NCBI RefSeq assembly: GCF_004358205.1
Contig: NZ_SMYO01000015.1
Location: 28,337-92,336 of the forward strand
DNA from: Bacillus salipaludis
Lineage (GTDB): Bacteria; Bacillota; Bacilli; Bacillales_B; DSM-18226
Direction of reading: 5' to 3'
Length of the DNA stretch: 64,000 bases
Part shown: piece by piece, positions 52,801 to 61,681 of the stretch
Layout: every line of letters starts with the position of its first letter
Position numbering within the stretch: the stretch's first letter is position 1
Made by a program: the position numbers and the translations under genes
Notes under the pieces: model-generated
Database searches by the model: none
What the model was told of the DNA's origin: nothing
The model's input: only the letters and a program-made list of their open reading frames with translations

Positions 52801-54254
52801 AAGCTCCGGTACCAGATGAACCTATTAGTATATTAGAAAATATGCTACAAACCGCACAGAAGGAAGCGAAAGCAGCAGAAAAAGATGAACGGGAACAAGG
52901 TACAGCTGTAACAGTGGCAGAAACGTCCTTAAAGCATGCGACTGAGCAACGTGACAAGTCAGGTAAAAAAGTAGCAAAGCTTGAAAAACAGCCTGAAGAA
53001 TGGGAAGAACTTGACTTAGAACTAAAGGAAGTCGAAATAAAAGATCAAACGAAAAAAACGATAGAAGAAAAAAAGCAGGCGGAAAAGCGCCAAAAAGAAA
53101 TAGAAGCCAACATTACTGGTTATGAAGGGGATTTGTTAACATTATCCGTTATCCTTAAGGAGGAAGCTCTAGCATTTACGGATTCGGATTTAGAAAAAGT
53201 TAAAAGTCAAGGAAAAGCCTGTATCTTATCCTGGTGTGAAGAGCAACAAGCAATACAGGAAGATGGACAGGAGAAACATGCAAAAATCGAACAATCCTTG
53301 CGTAATTTAAAGCTTACAATTGAAGGAAAAGATTGGGAGATTCGTTTTAAAAATGATGTGTTAACCACATTAGATCATATGGATACGAGGCATTATTCGC
53401 ATATTCAAAGCATTGTTCAAAATATGAAGCGTTTTTCTCAAAGTGGATTGGAACAATTAGAACGTGACAAGGAAAGGGCAGAAAAGGCTCAAAACTTCTG
53501 GGCAAGCCGTGCCAGCATGAAGGTCATGAGCATTTCAGAGGCGATTCGTTCCATGATTGCAAAAATGAAGCTGAAAAATGAACGAGGAAACTTTCCACTC
53601 GTCCAACTAAAAGAAGACATTTTGCCTAAAAAGGCTGAAGATATCGAGCCTTTGCTGAAGCAGCATTTTGTCGCTGCCATAAACAAAATTACGAAACAAT
53701 TTGAGGTGATTGATAGTAGTAATCAAGCTGTAGATCAAGAAATAAAACAACTCATTAGTGATGAGCAAATATTGTTTGTATCTTTGCGGAATCGGTATCC
53801 TGAGCTACTCGTCTATAATATGCGAACGGATAATGCCTTTATGTACGGGAAACCGCAAAGAGAGCATTATTCAACCTGGCAGACCATTAATCAAGGTTCA
53901 AGGACGAAATCCGATGGTAGTGGAGGTCAAAAGCTATCAGCCCGAATGGTCATGATGATGATGTTATTATCCGTTAAAAACGAGACAGATCAAAGCTGGG
54001 TTCCTTTAGTCTGTGATAATCCATTCGGACAAGCTGCGTCGGCACATGTCCTTGATCCGATTTTCTCTGTTGCCGAAAAACTGAAGTTCCAATTCATCGT
54101 CGTCACTCCGCCCGAACTAGTGAAAACAGAAATCAGTCAAAGATTTGATGCCTATTATAAATTGGATTTTATTCGCGAAAAAGGAAAAGAAATTGTTACG
54201 GATACGATTGTTCCGGCATTTCGGATATACCAGGAAGCTGAAGTAACTCATTAA
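49791..54254 (+). CDS. jetC: Wadjet protein JetC (SMC-like ATPase)
   Basis: 1487 residues with SMC layout: N-terminal head, two long coiled coils (about 300-580 and 760-1290) around a hinge near 600-740, and a C-terminal head. The P-loop reads MMNGGGKG (41-48, Lys47), aligned to SMC GPNGSGKS but with Gly in place of Ser/Thr. The signature is SGGQ (1377-1380) and Walker B ends VCDN (Asp 1409), with Asn where Glu is usual. JetC dimers use ATP to extrude plasmid DNA before JetD cuts it. GAGGAGGAGC precedes the ATG. The altered motifs may be type II traits. Confidence 0.87.
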   Translation: MPKIHRIRIVGLKYDGMQKQYKDTTFNFHNEETSTNGLIAMMNGGGKGVFLQTIFQILKPGTSWGKQNNRYYQQFFFNNKEQFIPYTFHVLIQWELDGSDSRHLVTGGMFSAEQRISMNEESGNESKTLEQEAKILPNITFYTREFEGKEEVSLEHIPLYENDEVAETESLKDYLKWNGYDVYRDTKKHYRILDTYGINRKDWDIMKDINKDEGGVGKYFEGSEDDHSLFQKRIIPTISQVLHRTEHHKDDLVEIFKSQASIAKDLPVLLKREQAHKEFLEDIVPFEENLAKGAAHKEIVNGSIKVGRQLLGALEHLKQSEVETLLTLEKDIERLTITQADLRFQKENLDYAKAHREVLDWEKKLVEERNKHTSSQAIVQEKQERKELLAFHALLKEWSENEQSIRTLAQQITTLEQNSGLEQVNQRMDEIKKETKKQWEHSYLSLQEAVKLYLGYQKFLKKKGNELTQQDKQKTKEIAQLSSEIDFLYTQIHTFESKEEALIKEFGDRITYDLKGFIQFLSKQIDDKKALLEELQAKEKESSGRQNQLATLHGTLGQSIQFSEEKCGELKAAIEEQKPKETKLLDRLHGLLDDVTAPFTHALLSKYAIQIEEVLVNNREQGEQIKKDLWEIQLDHSLNDEHFWIPNKDVKELKEWIDEKTGIDVFYGTQFLQSLRAEEMTNHLMANPLLPYGVVVSGQQWQKINQQILSGRMFKSPVPIFMREEMNSKNQSPSYVIINGTEKELLSDKNLFIDWKIKIAKQIEEKKDTLIEIEKTETSLRQILKEIDRFISSELCIDLEKSLIQEQNALLSKKIELQDVTTKQEKEKELQLQLNEQRQKAIQKIDKLTRDVETLEDFDKEKTTHLVNKQVKLEKEKQKEALVNKQLEIGKEHEKIVELQNQWNQTYLEWKLTNEQNIKEIAVFIETAAFPVDEKAEQCEEVPRLSPHLLEEINGSIRELIQLQKSKEEQARELLVIQARKETEQKQQKKLAKKLDTLNKEWHKAPVPDEPISILENMLQTAQKEAKAAEKDEREQGTAVTVAETSLKHATEQRDKSGKKVAKLEKQPEEWEELDLELKEVEIKDQTKKTIEEKKQAEKRQKEIEANITGYEGDLLTLSVILKEEALAFTDSDLEKVKSQGKACILSWCEEQQAIQEDGQEKHAKIEQSLRNLKLTIEGKDWEIRFKNDVLTTLDHMDTRHYSHIQSIVQNMKRFSQSGLEQLERDKERAEKAQNFWASRASMKVMSISEAIRSMIAKMKLKNERGNFPLVQLKEDILPKKAEDIEPLLKQHFVAAINKITKQFEVIDSSNQAVDQEIKQLISDEQILFVSLRNRYPELLVYNMRTDNAFMYGKPQREHYSTWQTINQGSRTKSDGSGGQKLSARMVMMMMLLSVKNETDQSWVPLVCDNPFGQAASAHVLDPIFSVAEKLKFQFIVVTPPELVKTEISQRFDAYYKLDFIREKGKEIVTDTIVPAFRIYQEAEVTH

Positions 54255-54274
54255 GTTAAAACAATGATTTGCTC

Positions 54275-54306
54275 AAAATGCCACACAGTCTTGTGTGGCA
54301 TTTTTC
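54275..54306 (+). terminator. Rho-independent terminator after Wadjet
   Basis: AAAATGCCACACA (54275-54287) pairs perfectly with TGTGTGGCATTTT (54292-54304), loop GTCT, T tract. It separates the Wadjet and RNA-repair transcripts. Confidence 0.95.
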
Positions 54307-54377
54307 TTCTGCTTGGCAATCATTCCTTTTATGTGAAATAATGGTAAAATGATACTCCGTAAAGTGAGGTGCAGAAC

Positions 54378-55718
54378 ATGCAACTTTCATTCACTATAAG
54401 GGGGCAGGGGGCGGAAGCCGTTTCCTATCTTCTTGCTAAAAATCCAAATAATCTTTATGAACGGGACGAAAAGGGATTTAAAACCCGAATTGTCTACACA
54501 ACCTTTACACCGGATGAGATCCAATTTCTGATTTATGTAAAACCAGATGCTATTGATTTAGTGCGGAACTCAGCGGACATATATGATATTACCTCCTACA
54601 TAAATGATCGCGAGTTTGCGGTTAGCAGTATTTTCACTTCAGCCATACGTAAAGCACTGGGCACTGCGCTAAATGGGAAACCACAAGAAGGATATTCGAA
54701 ATGGGTTCAGCATCCTTTTGAAATGGAAATAGCCTTTGGTCCGGTTGCGTCTGATTTAAATGATGAGGAAATCCATGCATTATTCGAACCAATTGGCTAT
54801 CAGGTCAACCTTGAACGAGGGGTGGCAAATAAGAAAATTCATGATAAAAGCTCGGCAAAATTCATTACCTTAAAAGGGCAGCAGTCCCTTCAAAATGCCC
54901 TGAAGCATGTGTTTCTTCTTATCCCGGTGTTGGATAACTATAAGCATTATTTTATTGATGAAAAAGAAATTGAAAAACTAGAGCGTTACGGGGAAGGATG
55001 GCTTGAAAGCCATCCGTTAAAGCAGTTGATTGTAAAACGGACATTAAGATTTGAAAACCTTATATCACAATCAAAGTTTTTTGAGATGGAACCGCCTAAG
55101 CCTGAGCTGCCAAAGGTTCGCTTAAATGACCTTCGCTATCAAGCGATAATTGATTCTATTAAAGGATTTCCAAACAAAGAAACGATTATTGACCTTGGTT
55201 CCGGTGAAGGAAAGTTATCGACCTTGCTTGGTTTTGTAGAAGGAGTAAAGGAGATACTTGCGGTAGAGCCCTCGAATAAAGCTCGGTTACGTGCCTTGGA
55301 CCGGTTTCATCAAGCGAAGGAACAAGGCATATTTCTTGAACCTACCACAATGGCGGGCTCACTGTTTTATTTTGACGAACGATTGCAGAATAAGGACATT
55401 ATGATTTTATGTGAAGTAATTGAACATATCGATGAAGCTCGGTTGGGGAGAATATTCAGAATGATTTTCCAGGATTATCGCCCACAGGTCCTAATCGTAA
55501 CGACACCCAATCAAGAATACAATGTCGTCTATGAAATGGATGAGGAAATGCGGCATAATGACCACCGCTTTGAATGGACACGAAATGAATTTCAGCAAAA
55601 ATGCGCCGAATGGATAGCAGGATGCTCTTATCGTGTTCAATTTCAAGGAATTGGTGAGGAGCATCCAACCTTTGGGCAGCCGACACAAATGGCGATATTT
55701 ACAAGGAAGGAGGGATGA
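54378..55718 (+). CDS. hen1: Hen1: 3'-terminal RNA ribose 2'-O-methyltransferase
   Basis: About 446 residues. The N-terminal bacterial Hen1 domain (1-240) is followed by a SAM-dependent methyltransferase (about 250-446). SAM motif I is IIDLGSGEGKLSTLL (270-284). The metal-binding Hen1 signature CEVIEH (345-350) and downstream RHNDHRFEW (392-400) are present. Bacterial Hen1 methylates the 3'-terminal 2'-OH of RNA before Pnkp seals it, making the repaired junction resistant to the same ribotoxin. GTGAGGTG precedes the ATG. It overlaps the Pnkp gene, and the two form one operon. Confidence 0.95.
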   Translation: MQLSFTIRGQGAEAVSYLLAKNPNNLYERDEKGFKTRIVYTTFTPDEIQFLIYVKPDAIDLVRNSADIYDITSYINDREFAVSSIFTSAIRKALGTALNGKPQEGYSKWVQHPFEMEIAFGPVASDLNDEEIHALFEPIGYQVNLERGVANKKIHDKSSAKFITLKGQQSLQNALKHVFLLIPVLDNYKHYFIDEKEIEKLERYGEGWLESHPLKQLIVKRTLRFENLISQSKFFEMEPPKPELPKVRLNDLRYQAIIDSIKGFPNKETIIDLGSGEGKLSTLLGFVEGVKEILAVEPSNKARLRALDRFHQAKEQGIFLEPTTMAGSLFYFDERLQNKDIMILCEVIEHIDEARLGRIFRMIFQDYRPQVLIVTTPNQEYNVVYEMDEEMRHNDHRFEWTRNEFQQKCAEWIAGCSYRVQFQGIGEEHPTFGQPTQMAIFTRKEG

Positions 55719-55720
55719 TG

Positions 55721-58315
55721 ATGAGGACTATTCATTTGCCCCATGCAGGAATTGTGTTATTTGTCGGACCATCTAATTCGGGAAAAACAACGCTTTTAAA
55801 CCGATTAATCGCGGAAAATGTAATTCTCTCCTCTGAAGTCGTGAGTTCGGATCAGTTCCGCGTTCTTGTAAGTGATGTTGAATTTATCACTTGGAATGAT
55901 CGGCCGAGGGATGAGGCGGATGCATTATATGATAAATATAACCAAATTTCTAAAGAGGCATTTCAGGCAATGGACTTTTTAATTGAAAAACGTTGCCGAC
56001 TCAATAAAGTAACCCTGATTGATGCCACGCACTTACGGGTGGAAGATCGCGAGCGGTACCTGGAAATTGCAAAAAAACACCATGTCCCGGCCACAGCTAT
56101 CGTGTTGAACCTTCCAGAAAAAGAGTTGCTCGAAAGGGATGAAGAAAGGGAATACCCCCGCGGGCGGAAGAGAATTAAGCAGCAGTTTCAACAGTTCCAA
56201 AAAACACTTCGTTCCATAAAAAAAGAAGGGTTTCAACGTTGTTATGTTTTAAATGAGGAAGATATCCAGACTATAGAAGTAAGCCGTATAGAAAATCCAC
56301 TTGTAATCGATGTGGGTAATGGGATTGATTTGATCGGTGACATTCATGGGTGTTATGACGAGTTTCTTGATTTATTGAGAGAGCTTGGTTACATCGAAAA
56401 CCAGGAAGGCTATTATGTACACCCTGATGGGCGAAAAATTCTTTCGTTGGGGGATATAATGAGCCGCGGACCTCGCTCCATTGATACCTTGCAATTTTTC
56501 CATAAGCATGTCGAAGCAGGTCTGGCTTATATGATTGACAGTAATCACGGCTGGAAAATTGCCCGTTGGTTGGATGGGCGTCAAGTAACGCTTGCTCATG
56601 GCGATGAGAAAGTTGAAGCAGAGTTTGAAAACTATGAAAAACGATTTGGAAAAGAAGCTACGGTTACTTTTAAGAAACATTTAAAGGAAATGCTTTTAGA
56701 GGCAAAATCTCATTATATTATCCAGAGAAATGGAGTAAATGTCGCTGTTGCCGTCCATGCCGGCATTAAAGATTACTATATTGGCAAGCAATCGCCTAGG
56801 ATTTCCGATTTTTGCCGTTATGGCGATACGGATGGCCTTGATGAAAACGGGAAGCCGCAGCGAAAGGATTGGACGCTTTACCATAAATCAAGTGAGCTAA
56901 TTCTTTGGGGGCATGACCCGAAACCGCAGCCCTTGCAAATCAACAATACCTTGAATATTGACCAGGGGGTTATATTTGGCGGCAGGTTAACGGCATTTCG
57001 CTATCCCGAAAAGGACTTGGTTTCAGTGAAAGCGAAGCAGGATTATGCCAATGTTCCTGACAATCCTTTAAAGGAATGGGAGAGCAAAAGGCTTGCCCCT
57101 CCGAATATCCGTAAATTTATTGATGGATTTGCTGTTATGACAGAGCAAAACAGGCATATTGCGATTGCGGCCGATGGAGTCAAGTCTGCTTTAGATGATC
57201 TTTCTCATTTTACTGTACCGATTGAGGAAATCCCTTATATTCCGCCAACGATGAGCCCAACGCCAAAGCCTTCAAGATTAGAGGGATATTTAGAGCATCC
57301 ATTGGAAGCATTTGAATATTACCAAGCAAACGGAATCGATAAAATGGTCGTCGAGAAAAAGCATATGGGCAGCCGCGGGATTTTGTTTCTTTTTAAAAAT
57401 AAACAAGTAGCAAAAGAGTATGTGGGCACGGAAACATTGGGGAGCATTTATACCCGGACAGGACGGCCGTTTTTTCAAAAAGATTTAGGCGAACGGATTT
57501 TGGAGATGCTCAATCGCGACTTAAGCGGGTATTTTGAAAAACACAACACTGATTTTGTCCTGCTTGATGCTGAAATTCTCCCGTGGAATTTGAAGGCGAA
57601 GGAATTGATTCTTAATCAATATGCGCATGTAGGGGAAATGGCGTTGCTGGATCGGAAGAAGATAAAGCAGATGCTTGAAAAGGCGATTGAAAACGGTAAA
57701 GGTGTGACGGAGTGGCTGCAGGAAACGAAGGTAGAGCTAGTGGAAGCGGAGATATTTAATGAAGTCTATCAAAACTATTGCTGGGAAACAGAAGGAATAG
57801 AGGGAATTCAAATTGCTCCATTCCATACCCTTGCCCATAGCAATCAATCGTTTTTCGACCAACCGCATCTGTGGCACATGGAAAAAAATCGTGAGTTTAG
57901 CCGACTTTCTACCTTATTTATAGAAACGGAATATCGTGTGGTATCGGATGAGGCTTCAATCGAGGCGGCGATCAAATGGTGGGAGGAAATGACGGAAAAT
58001 GGGCATGAAGGTTTTGTGGTGAAACCCGAAAACTTTGTGGCCCGCCATAAAGGAAAACTCCTTCAGCCGGCCATTAAAGTAAGAGGACGCAAGTATTTGC
58101 ATATTATTTATGGGATAGATTATTTAAAGCCTGAAAATCTGGTGAGGTTAAAACAAAGAAATGCCGGGAAAAAGCAGCGTAATGCCTTGAAGGAATTCTG
58201 CCTGGGGCTTGAATCGGTTCAGAGATTTGTCCGGCGGGAGTCATTGGAAAGAGTACATGAATGTGTACTGGGCGTGTTGGCGCTCGAGGCGGAGCCGATT
58301 GATCCGCGGTTATAA
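55721..58315 (+). CDS. pnkp: Pnkp: polynucleotide kinase - phosphatase - ligase
   Basis: 864 residues, three domains. Kinase P-loop GPSNSGKTT (about 16-24). Metallophosphoesterase: GDIHGCYDE (about 206-214), GDIMSRGPRS (about 244-253), IDSNHGWK and HGDEKVEAEFE. Ligase/adenylyltransferase with motif EKKHMGSR (nucleophile Lys about 547). In most metallophosphoesterases motif II is GDxxDRG and motif III GNHD; here they are SRG and SNHG. It repairs cleaved RNA ends with Hen1. AAGGAGGG fits ATG 55721; two earlier ATGs overlap the hen1 stop. Confidence 0.94.
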   Translation: MRTIHLPHAGIVLFVGPSNSGKTTLLNRLIAENVILSSEVVSSDQFRVLVSDVEFITWNDRPRDEADALYDKYNQISKEAFQAMDFLIEKRCRLNKVTLIDATHLRVEDRERYLEIAKKHHVPATAIVLNLPEKELLERDEEREYPRGRKRIKQQFQQFQKTLRSIKKEGFQRCYVLNEEDIQTIEVSRIENPLVIDVGNGIDLIGDIHGCYDEFLDLLRELGYIENQEGYYVHPDGRKILSLGDIMSRGPRSIDTLQFFHKHVEAGLAYMIDSNHGWKIARWLDGRQVTLAHGDEKVEAEFENYEKRFGKEATVTFKKHLKEMLLEAKSHYIIQRNGVNVAVAVHAGIKDYYIGKQSPRISDFCRYGDTDGLDENGKPQRKDWTLYHKSSELILWGHDPKPQPLQINNTLNIDQGVIFGGRLTAFRYPEKDLVSVKAKQDYANVPDNPLKEWESKRLAPPNIRKFIDGFAVMTEQNRHIAIAADGVKSALDDLSHFTVPIEEIPYIPPTMSPTPKPSRLEGYLEHPLEAFEYYQANGIDKMVVEKKHMGSRGILFLFKNKQVAKEYVGTETLGSIYTRTGRPFFQKDLGERILEMLNRDLSGYFEKHNTDFVLLDAEILPWNLKAKELILNQYAHVGEMALLDRKKIKQMLEKAIENGKGVTEWLQETKVELVEAEIFNEVYQNYCWETEGIEGIQIAPFHTLAHSNQSFFDQPHLWHMEKNREFSRLSTLFIETEYRVVSDEASIEAAIKWWEEMTENGHEGFVVKPENFVARHKGKLLQPAIKVRGRKYLHIIYGIDYLKPENLVRLKQRNAGKKQRNALKEFCLGLESVQRFVRRESLERVHECVLGVLALEAEPIDPRL

Positions 58316-58434
58316 AATAGGGAGTTACCTAGTTCTATTTTCCTTTAAATAGCTAAAATTTCTTCACACTCTCAAGTATATTAGCAAATCATCTCCATAA
58401 GATGGTTAAAAGGATGCAGAAAAGGTGTGATGAA

Positions 58435-59709
58435 ATGGCGGTACATGTGGTTCGTAAAGGAGAGAATTTGTGGGGGATATCCACGTTGTATGGGATACCC
58501 ATGCAAACCATTGCCCAAGTAAATGGTTTAACTTCTTCAACATCCCTCGTACCCGGTCTTGCACTTTATATTCCAGATAAACTAATGCCCATTCGCTATT
58601 ACCGTATAAAAGCTGGGGATCATATTTGGCAATTAGCTAATCAATTTAATACGAGTACCGCTGCGATTCTAGCAGCTAATCAGGGTATTAGCCCAAATCG
58701 GCTAGTTATCGGTCAAATCATTGCAATTCCCTCAGCTATAAAAATGGAAATAGCAACTCTTGGCTTTATTGTTCCGTCTGCAATAGAAGATATTCTTTCT
58801 ACACTTGATACGTTGGCTAACCAACTAACCTATTTAGCAATCGTTGCCTATTCCTTTACGGAAGAAGGCTTTGCTTTTAATGAGATTGAGGATTCTGACA
58901 TAGTAACAAAATGCAATCAATTGAACATTACACCTTTATTGATGATCCGAAATTATACGAAAGGTGACTTTAGTGCTGAGCTGGCAGGTAAAGTGTTAGA
59001 AAATCCAGTTTATCGGCAGAATTTAATTGCAAGCATTGTTAACTTAACCATTCAAAGAGGATTTGGCGGGGTGAGTATCGACCTTGAATTTATTCCTCCG
59101 CCAAGGCGTCAGGACTTCAATAAATTCCTAACGGATTTAAAAAGGGCATTAGGCAATCTGATTCTTCATGTAAATGTTCATGCCAAGACGGCTGATATTC
59201 CGACGAATCGCATTATTGGTGCTTATGATTATAAGGCTATTGGAAATGCAGCTGACATTGTCGCTGTGATGTCCATTGACTACGGGTATCCAACAGGTCC
59301 GCCTGATCCGATTGCGCCTATTACTTGGATGGAGCAGGTCGTCCGTTATTCACTAACGCAAATCAATCCGCGTAAATTGCAGATCGCCCTGCCTCTTTAT
59401 GGGTATGACAAAATTGCTTCAACTCATTCTACGCATGCTTTATCTGTTCTTGCTGCTCAAAACCAAGCGATTGCAACCGGACAACAAATTCAGTTCGACA
59501 ATTCCGCGAAATCCCCATGGTACCGATATTGGAAAAACCTCGAGGAACATGTGGTCTGGTTTGAGGATGTTCGGAGTTATATGGAAAAATATAAATTAAT
59601 GGATGTATATCTGCTGTTAGGAACTACTTTTTGGCAATTAAGTCTGCCTGCTCCGCAAAATTGGGAATATCTTAGTCAAAAAATATCAGTTGTAAAAAAT
59701 ATCATTTGA
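58435..59709 (+). CDS. LysM-domain GH18 cortex-lytic enzyme (SleL/YaaH-like)
   Basis: About 424 residues. Two N-terminal LysM repeats (about 3-48: VVRKGENLWGISTLYGIPMQTIAQVNGL; 53-98: YRIKAGDHIWQLANQFNTSTAAILAANQ) bind spore peptidoglycan. The GH18 barrel follows, with the catalytic DxE in GFGGVSIDLEFIPP (about 215) and MSIDYGYPTGPPDPIAP. SleL-type enzymes are N-acetylglucosaminidases acting on cortex muramic-lactam fragments at germination. No signal peptide, as in SleL. AAAGGTGTG supports ATG 58435. Independent of the RNA-repair operon. Confidence 0.9.
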   Translation: MAVHVVRKGENLWGISTLYGIPMQTIAQVNGLTSSTSLVPGLALYIPDKLMPIRYYRIKAGDHIWQLANQFNTSTAAILAANQGISPNRLVIGQIIAIPSAIKMEIATLGFIVPSAIEDILSTLDTLANQLTYLAIVAYSFTEEGFAFNEIEDSDIVTKCNQLNITPLLMIRNYTKGDFSAELAGKVLENPVYRQNLIASIVNLTIQRGFGGVSIDLEFIPPPRRQDFNKFLTDLKRALGNLILHVNVHAKTADIPTNRIIGAYDYKAIGNAADIVAVMSIDYGYPTGPPDPIAPITWMEQVVRYSLTQINPRKLQIALPLYGYDKIASTHSTHALSVLAAQNQAIATGQQIQFDNSAKSPWYRYWKNLEEHVVWFEDVRSYMEKYKLMDVYLLLGTTFWQLSLPAPQNWEYLSQKISVVKNII

Positions 59710-59796
59710 ATGGTCTGGCAATTTTTTTTTCGAAAACTTTTGGACAAACCTTAATGAAGTGTCTATGTTAAAGGACAATGTTAATCTTTGAACAGA

Positions 59797-59985
59797 GTTG
59801 ATTGGAGCGGAAGGGACGAAGACTCCTTGAAAATGCTGACGCATTTCCTTCGTGCGTGTGCGAATTCAAGGATGCAATTCAATGTCCTGTGGCAGTACGG
59901 GACAGGGGAGACCCCGCAGGAGCGAAGCGACGAGGAGGCTCCCCGAACCGCCCACGAACCGCTTGTGCCTGGAGCGGAAATCAAC
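59797..59985. repeat. Dispersed GC-rich palindromic repeat, copy 2 (189 bp)
   Basis: It has the same ends as copy 1 (GTTGATTGGAGCGGAAG ... GGAGCGGAAATCAAC) and the same core (CGGGACAGGGGAGACCCCGCAGGAGCGAAG, GAGGAGGCTCCCCG), split here by an extra 60 bases with ACTCCTTGAA...TTCAAGG inverted segments. It fills most of the 59710-60032 gap, which contains no gene. Confidence 0.85.
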
Positions 59986-60032
59986 AACTAAGTTTAACAG
60001 AACCAATGAAATAAGGAGGGTTGAAAAAAGGC

Positions 60033-61508
60033 TTGAGTAAAAGAGTAAAAAATTCACTGCTTATATTCGTTCTTTTCATTTCTGTAGCGGTACCTTACAT
60101 ACACGAAACCCCTGCTGAGGCCAAATCCTCAGTATCACTGGATCAAAAATTAAATCATCTCCTCTTGAATGAACCTGATTTAGGCGGTGCCATTGCCGGA
60201 ATCAGTGTACGGTCAGCATCATCAGGGCAAATCATTTATGACCACATGGGGAATACCCGTCTTCGAGTGGCTTCAAATATGAAATTGTTGACCGCGGCTG
60301 CGGCACTAAATACTTTGGGGGAGAATTACCGATTTAATACAGAGGTGCTGACAAAAGGCAGGATAAAAGGAAAAACCTTGTATGGCAGCCTGTATTTAAA
60401 AGGAAAGGGCGACCCAACCCTTTTAAAAGCGGATCTTGACCACATGGCGGAGCAGCTTAAACTGAGCGGGATTGTTAAAGTTAAGGGTAACCTGATTGGG
60501 GATGATTCCTATTTTGATCATGTCCGTTATTCAACCGATTTACCTTGGTCGGATGAAACCACCTACTATGGTACGCAAATTTCCGCTTTGACCGTTTCTC
60601 CTGATCAGGACTATGATGCGGGAACGATTATTGTACGTGTTAAGCCGGGCAGCCAAAAGGGATTGAAACCAACTGTATCGATGTCACCGAAAACAAGCTT
60701 TGTAAAAATAATCAATCAAGCGGTAACAGTAGCTTCTGATTCTAAAAAGGATCTTAAAATAGAGCGGGGACACGGAAATAACATCATCACGATTTCTGGA
60801 ACCATTCCGCAGAACAGTAAAAATGAACGGGAGTGGATAGGGGTTTGGGAACCAACGAACTATACACTTGCACTATTTAAGCAATCCCTTTCCGAACATG
60901 GCATTAAATTAACTGGAAAAATTAAAACAGGGATAACGCCTAAAGTTGCAATAGAGCAAGTCAGTCATTCCTCGATGCCGCTTTCCAAGCTGCTCGTTCC
61001 CTTTATGAAGTTAAGCAATAATGGTCATGCTGAGGTTTTGACTAAGGAAATGGGCAGAGTGAAAAAAGGTGAGGGAAGCTGGGAAAAAGGTCTTGAGGTC
61101 ATTCAGAATGAGCTCCCGAATTTTGGGGTCAACCCGCAAACCATGCTGCTCAGAGATGGGTCTGGTATATCCCATGTGAATTTAATACCAGCCAATCAAA
61201 TTTCACAATTGCTATATTCTGTCCAACAAAAATCTTGGTTTCCATTTTTCCTGAATTCACTGCCGGTCGCGGGTGAAAGTAAAAAAATGGTAGGGGGATC
61301 CCTAAGATACCGTTTGAAGACCCCGTTAACAAAAGGCAAGGTTTGGGCAAAAACAGGCACGATTAGCACAGTTACTTCATTGTCAGGATACGTACAAACC
61401 AAAAGCGGGGAAAAACTGATTTTTTCCATTTTATTGAATAATTTGTTGGATGAGAAAAAAGGGAAGAAGATTGAAGACAGGATTGTTGAGATATTGGCGG
61501 GTTCGTAA
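60033..61508 (+). CDS. D-alanyl-D-alanine carboxypeptidase / endopeptidase (PBP4, DacC/DacB-type)
   Basis: About 491 residues. A cleavable signal peptide ([25 protein letters not shown], cleavage near AEA-K) leads into an S13 serine peptidase. Catalytic motifs are SNMK (SxxK, about 82), SNN (SxN, about 328) and KTG in VWAKTGTIS (about 443). The insert domain between SxxK and SxN is present. It trims or cleaves peptidoglycan cross-links outside the membrane. AAGGAGG lies too close to TTG 60021; TTG 60033 is preferred. Confidence 0.92.
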   Translation: MSKRVKNSLLIFVLFISVAVPYIHETPAEAKSSVSLDQKLNHLLLNEPDLGGAIAGISVRSASSGQIIYDHMGNTRLRVASNMKLLTAAAALNTLGENYRFNTEVLTKGRIKGKTLYGSLYLKGKGDPTLLKADLDHMAEQLKLSGIVKVKGNLIGDDSYFDHVRYSTDLPWSDETTYYGTQISALTVSPDQDYDAGTIIVRVKPGSQKGLKPTVSMSPKTSFVKIINQAVTVASDSKKDLKIERGHGNNIITISGTIPQNSKNEREWIGVWEPTNYTLALFKQSLSEHGIKLTGKIKTGITPKVAIEQVSHSSMPLSKLLVPFMKLSNNGHAEVLTKEMGRVKKGEGSWEKGLEVIQNELPNFGVNPQTMLLRDGSGISHVNLIPANQISQLLYSVQQKSWFPFFLNSLPVAGESKKMVGGSLRYRLKTPLTKGKVWAKTGTISTVTSLSGYVQTKSGEKLIFSILLNNLLDEKKGKKIEDRIVEILAGS

Positions 61509-61681
61509 AAAGGGTGAGGAAATTTCTTAAGAGGTTCCTTCTCCTAGCGTAAAACCTGGAGTGCCCTCAAAAATGCAACCAAAGTTTAAATCTTTTTACT
61601 TTTCACACTACTTACCTTTAAGATGTTACTTAGAGACATTTTCTTATTTTTAGGTAAAACAAATTAAAGGGAGTGACTAGA

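Noticed and set aside
59788..60057. Several short frames on both strands near 59.8-60.06 kb
   Set aside because: They are open only because the dispersed repeat is GC-rich and palindromic; no ribosome sites.
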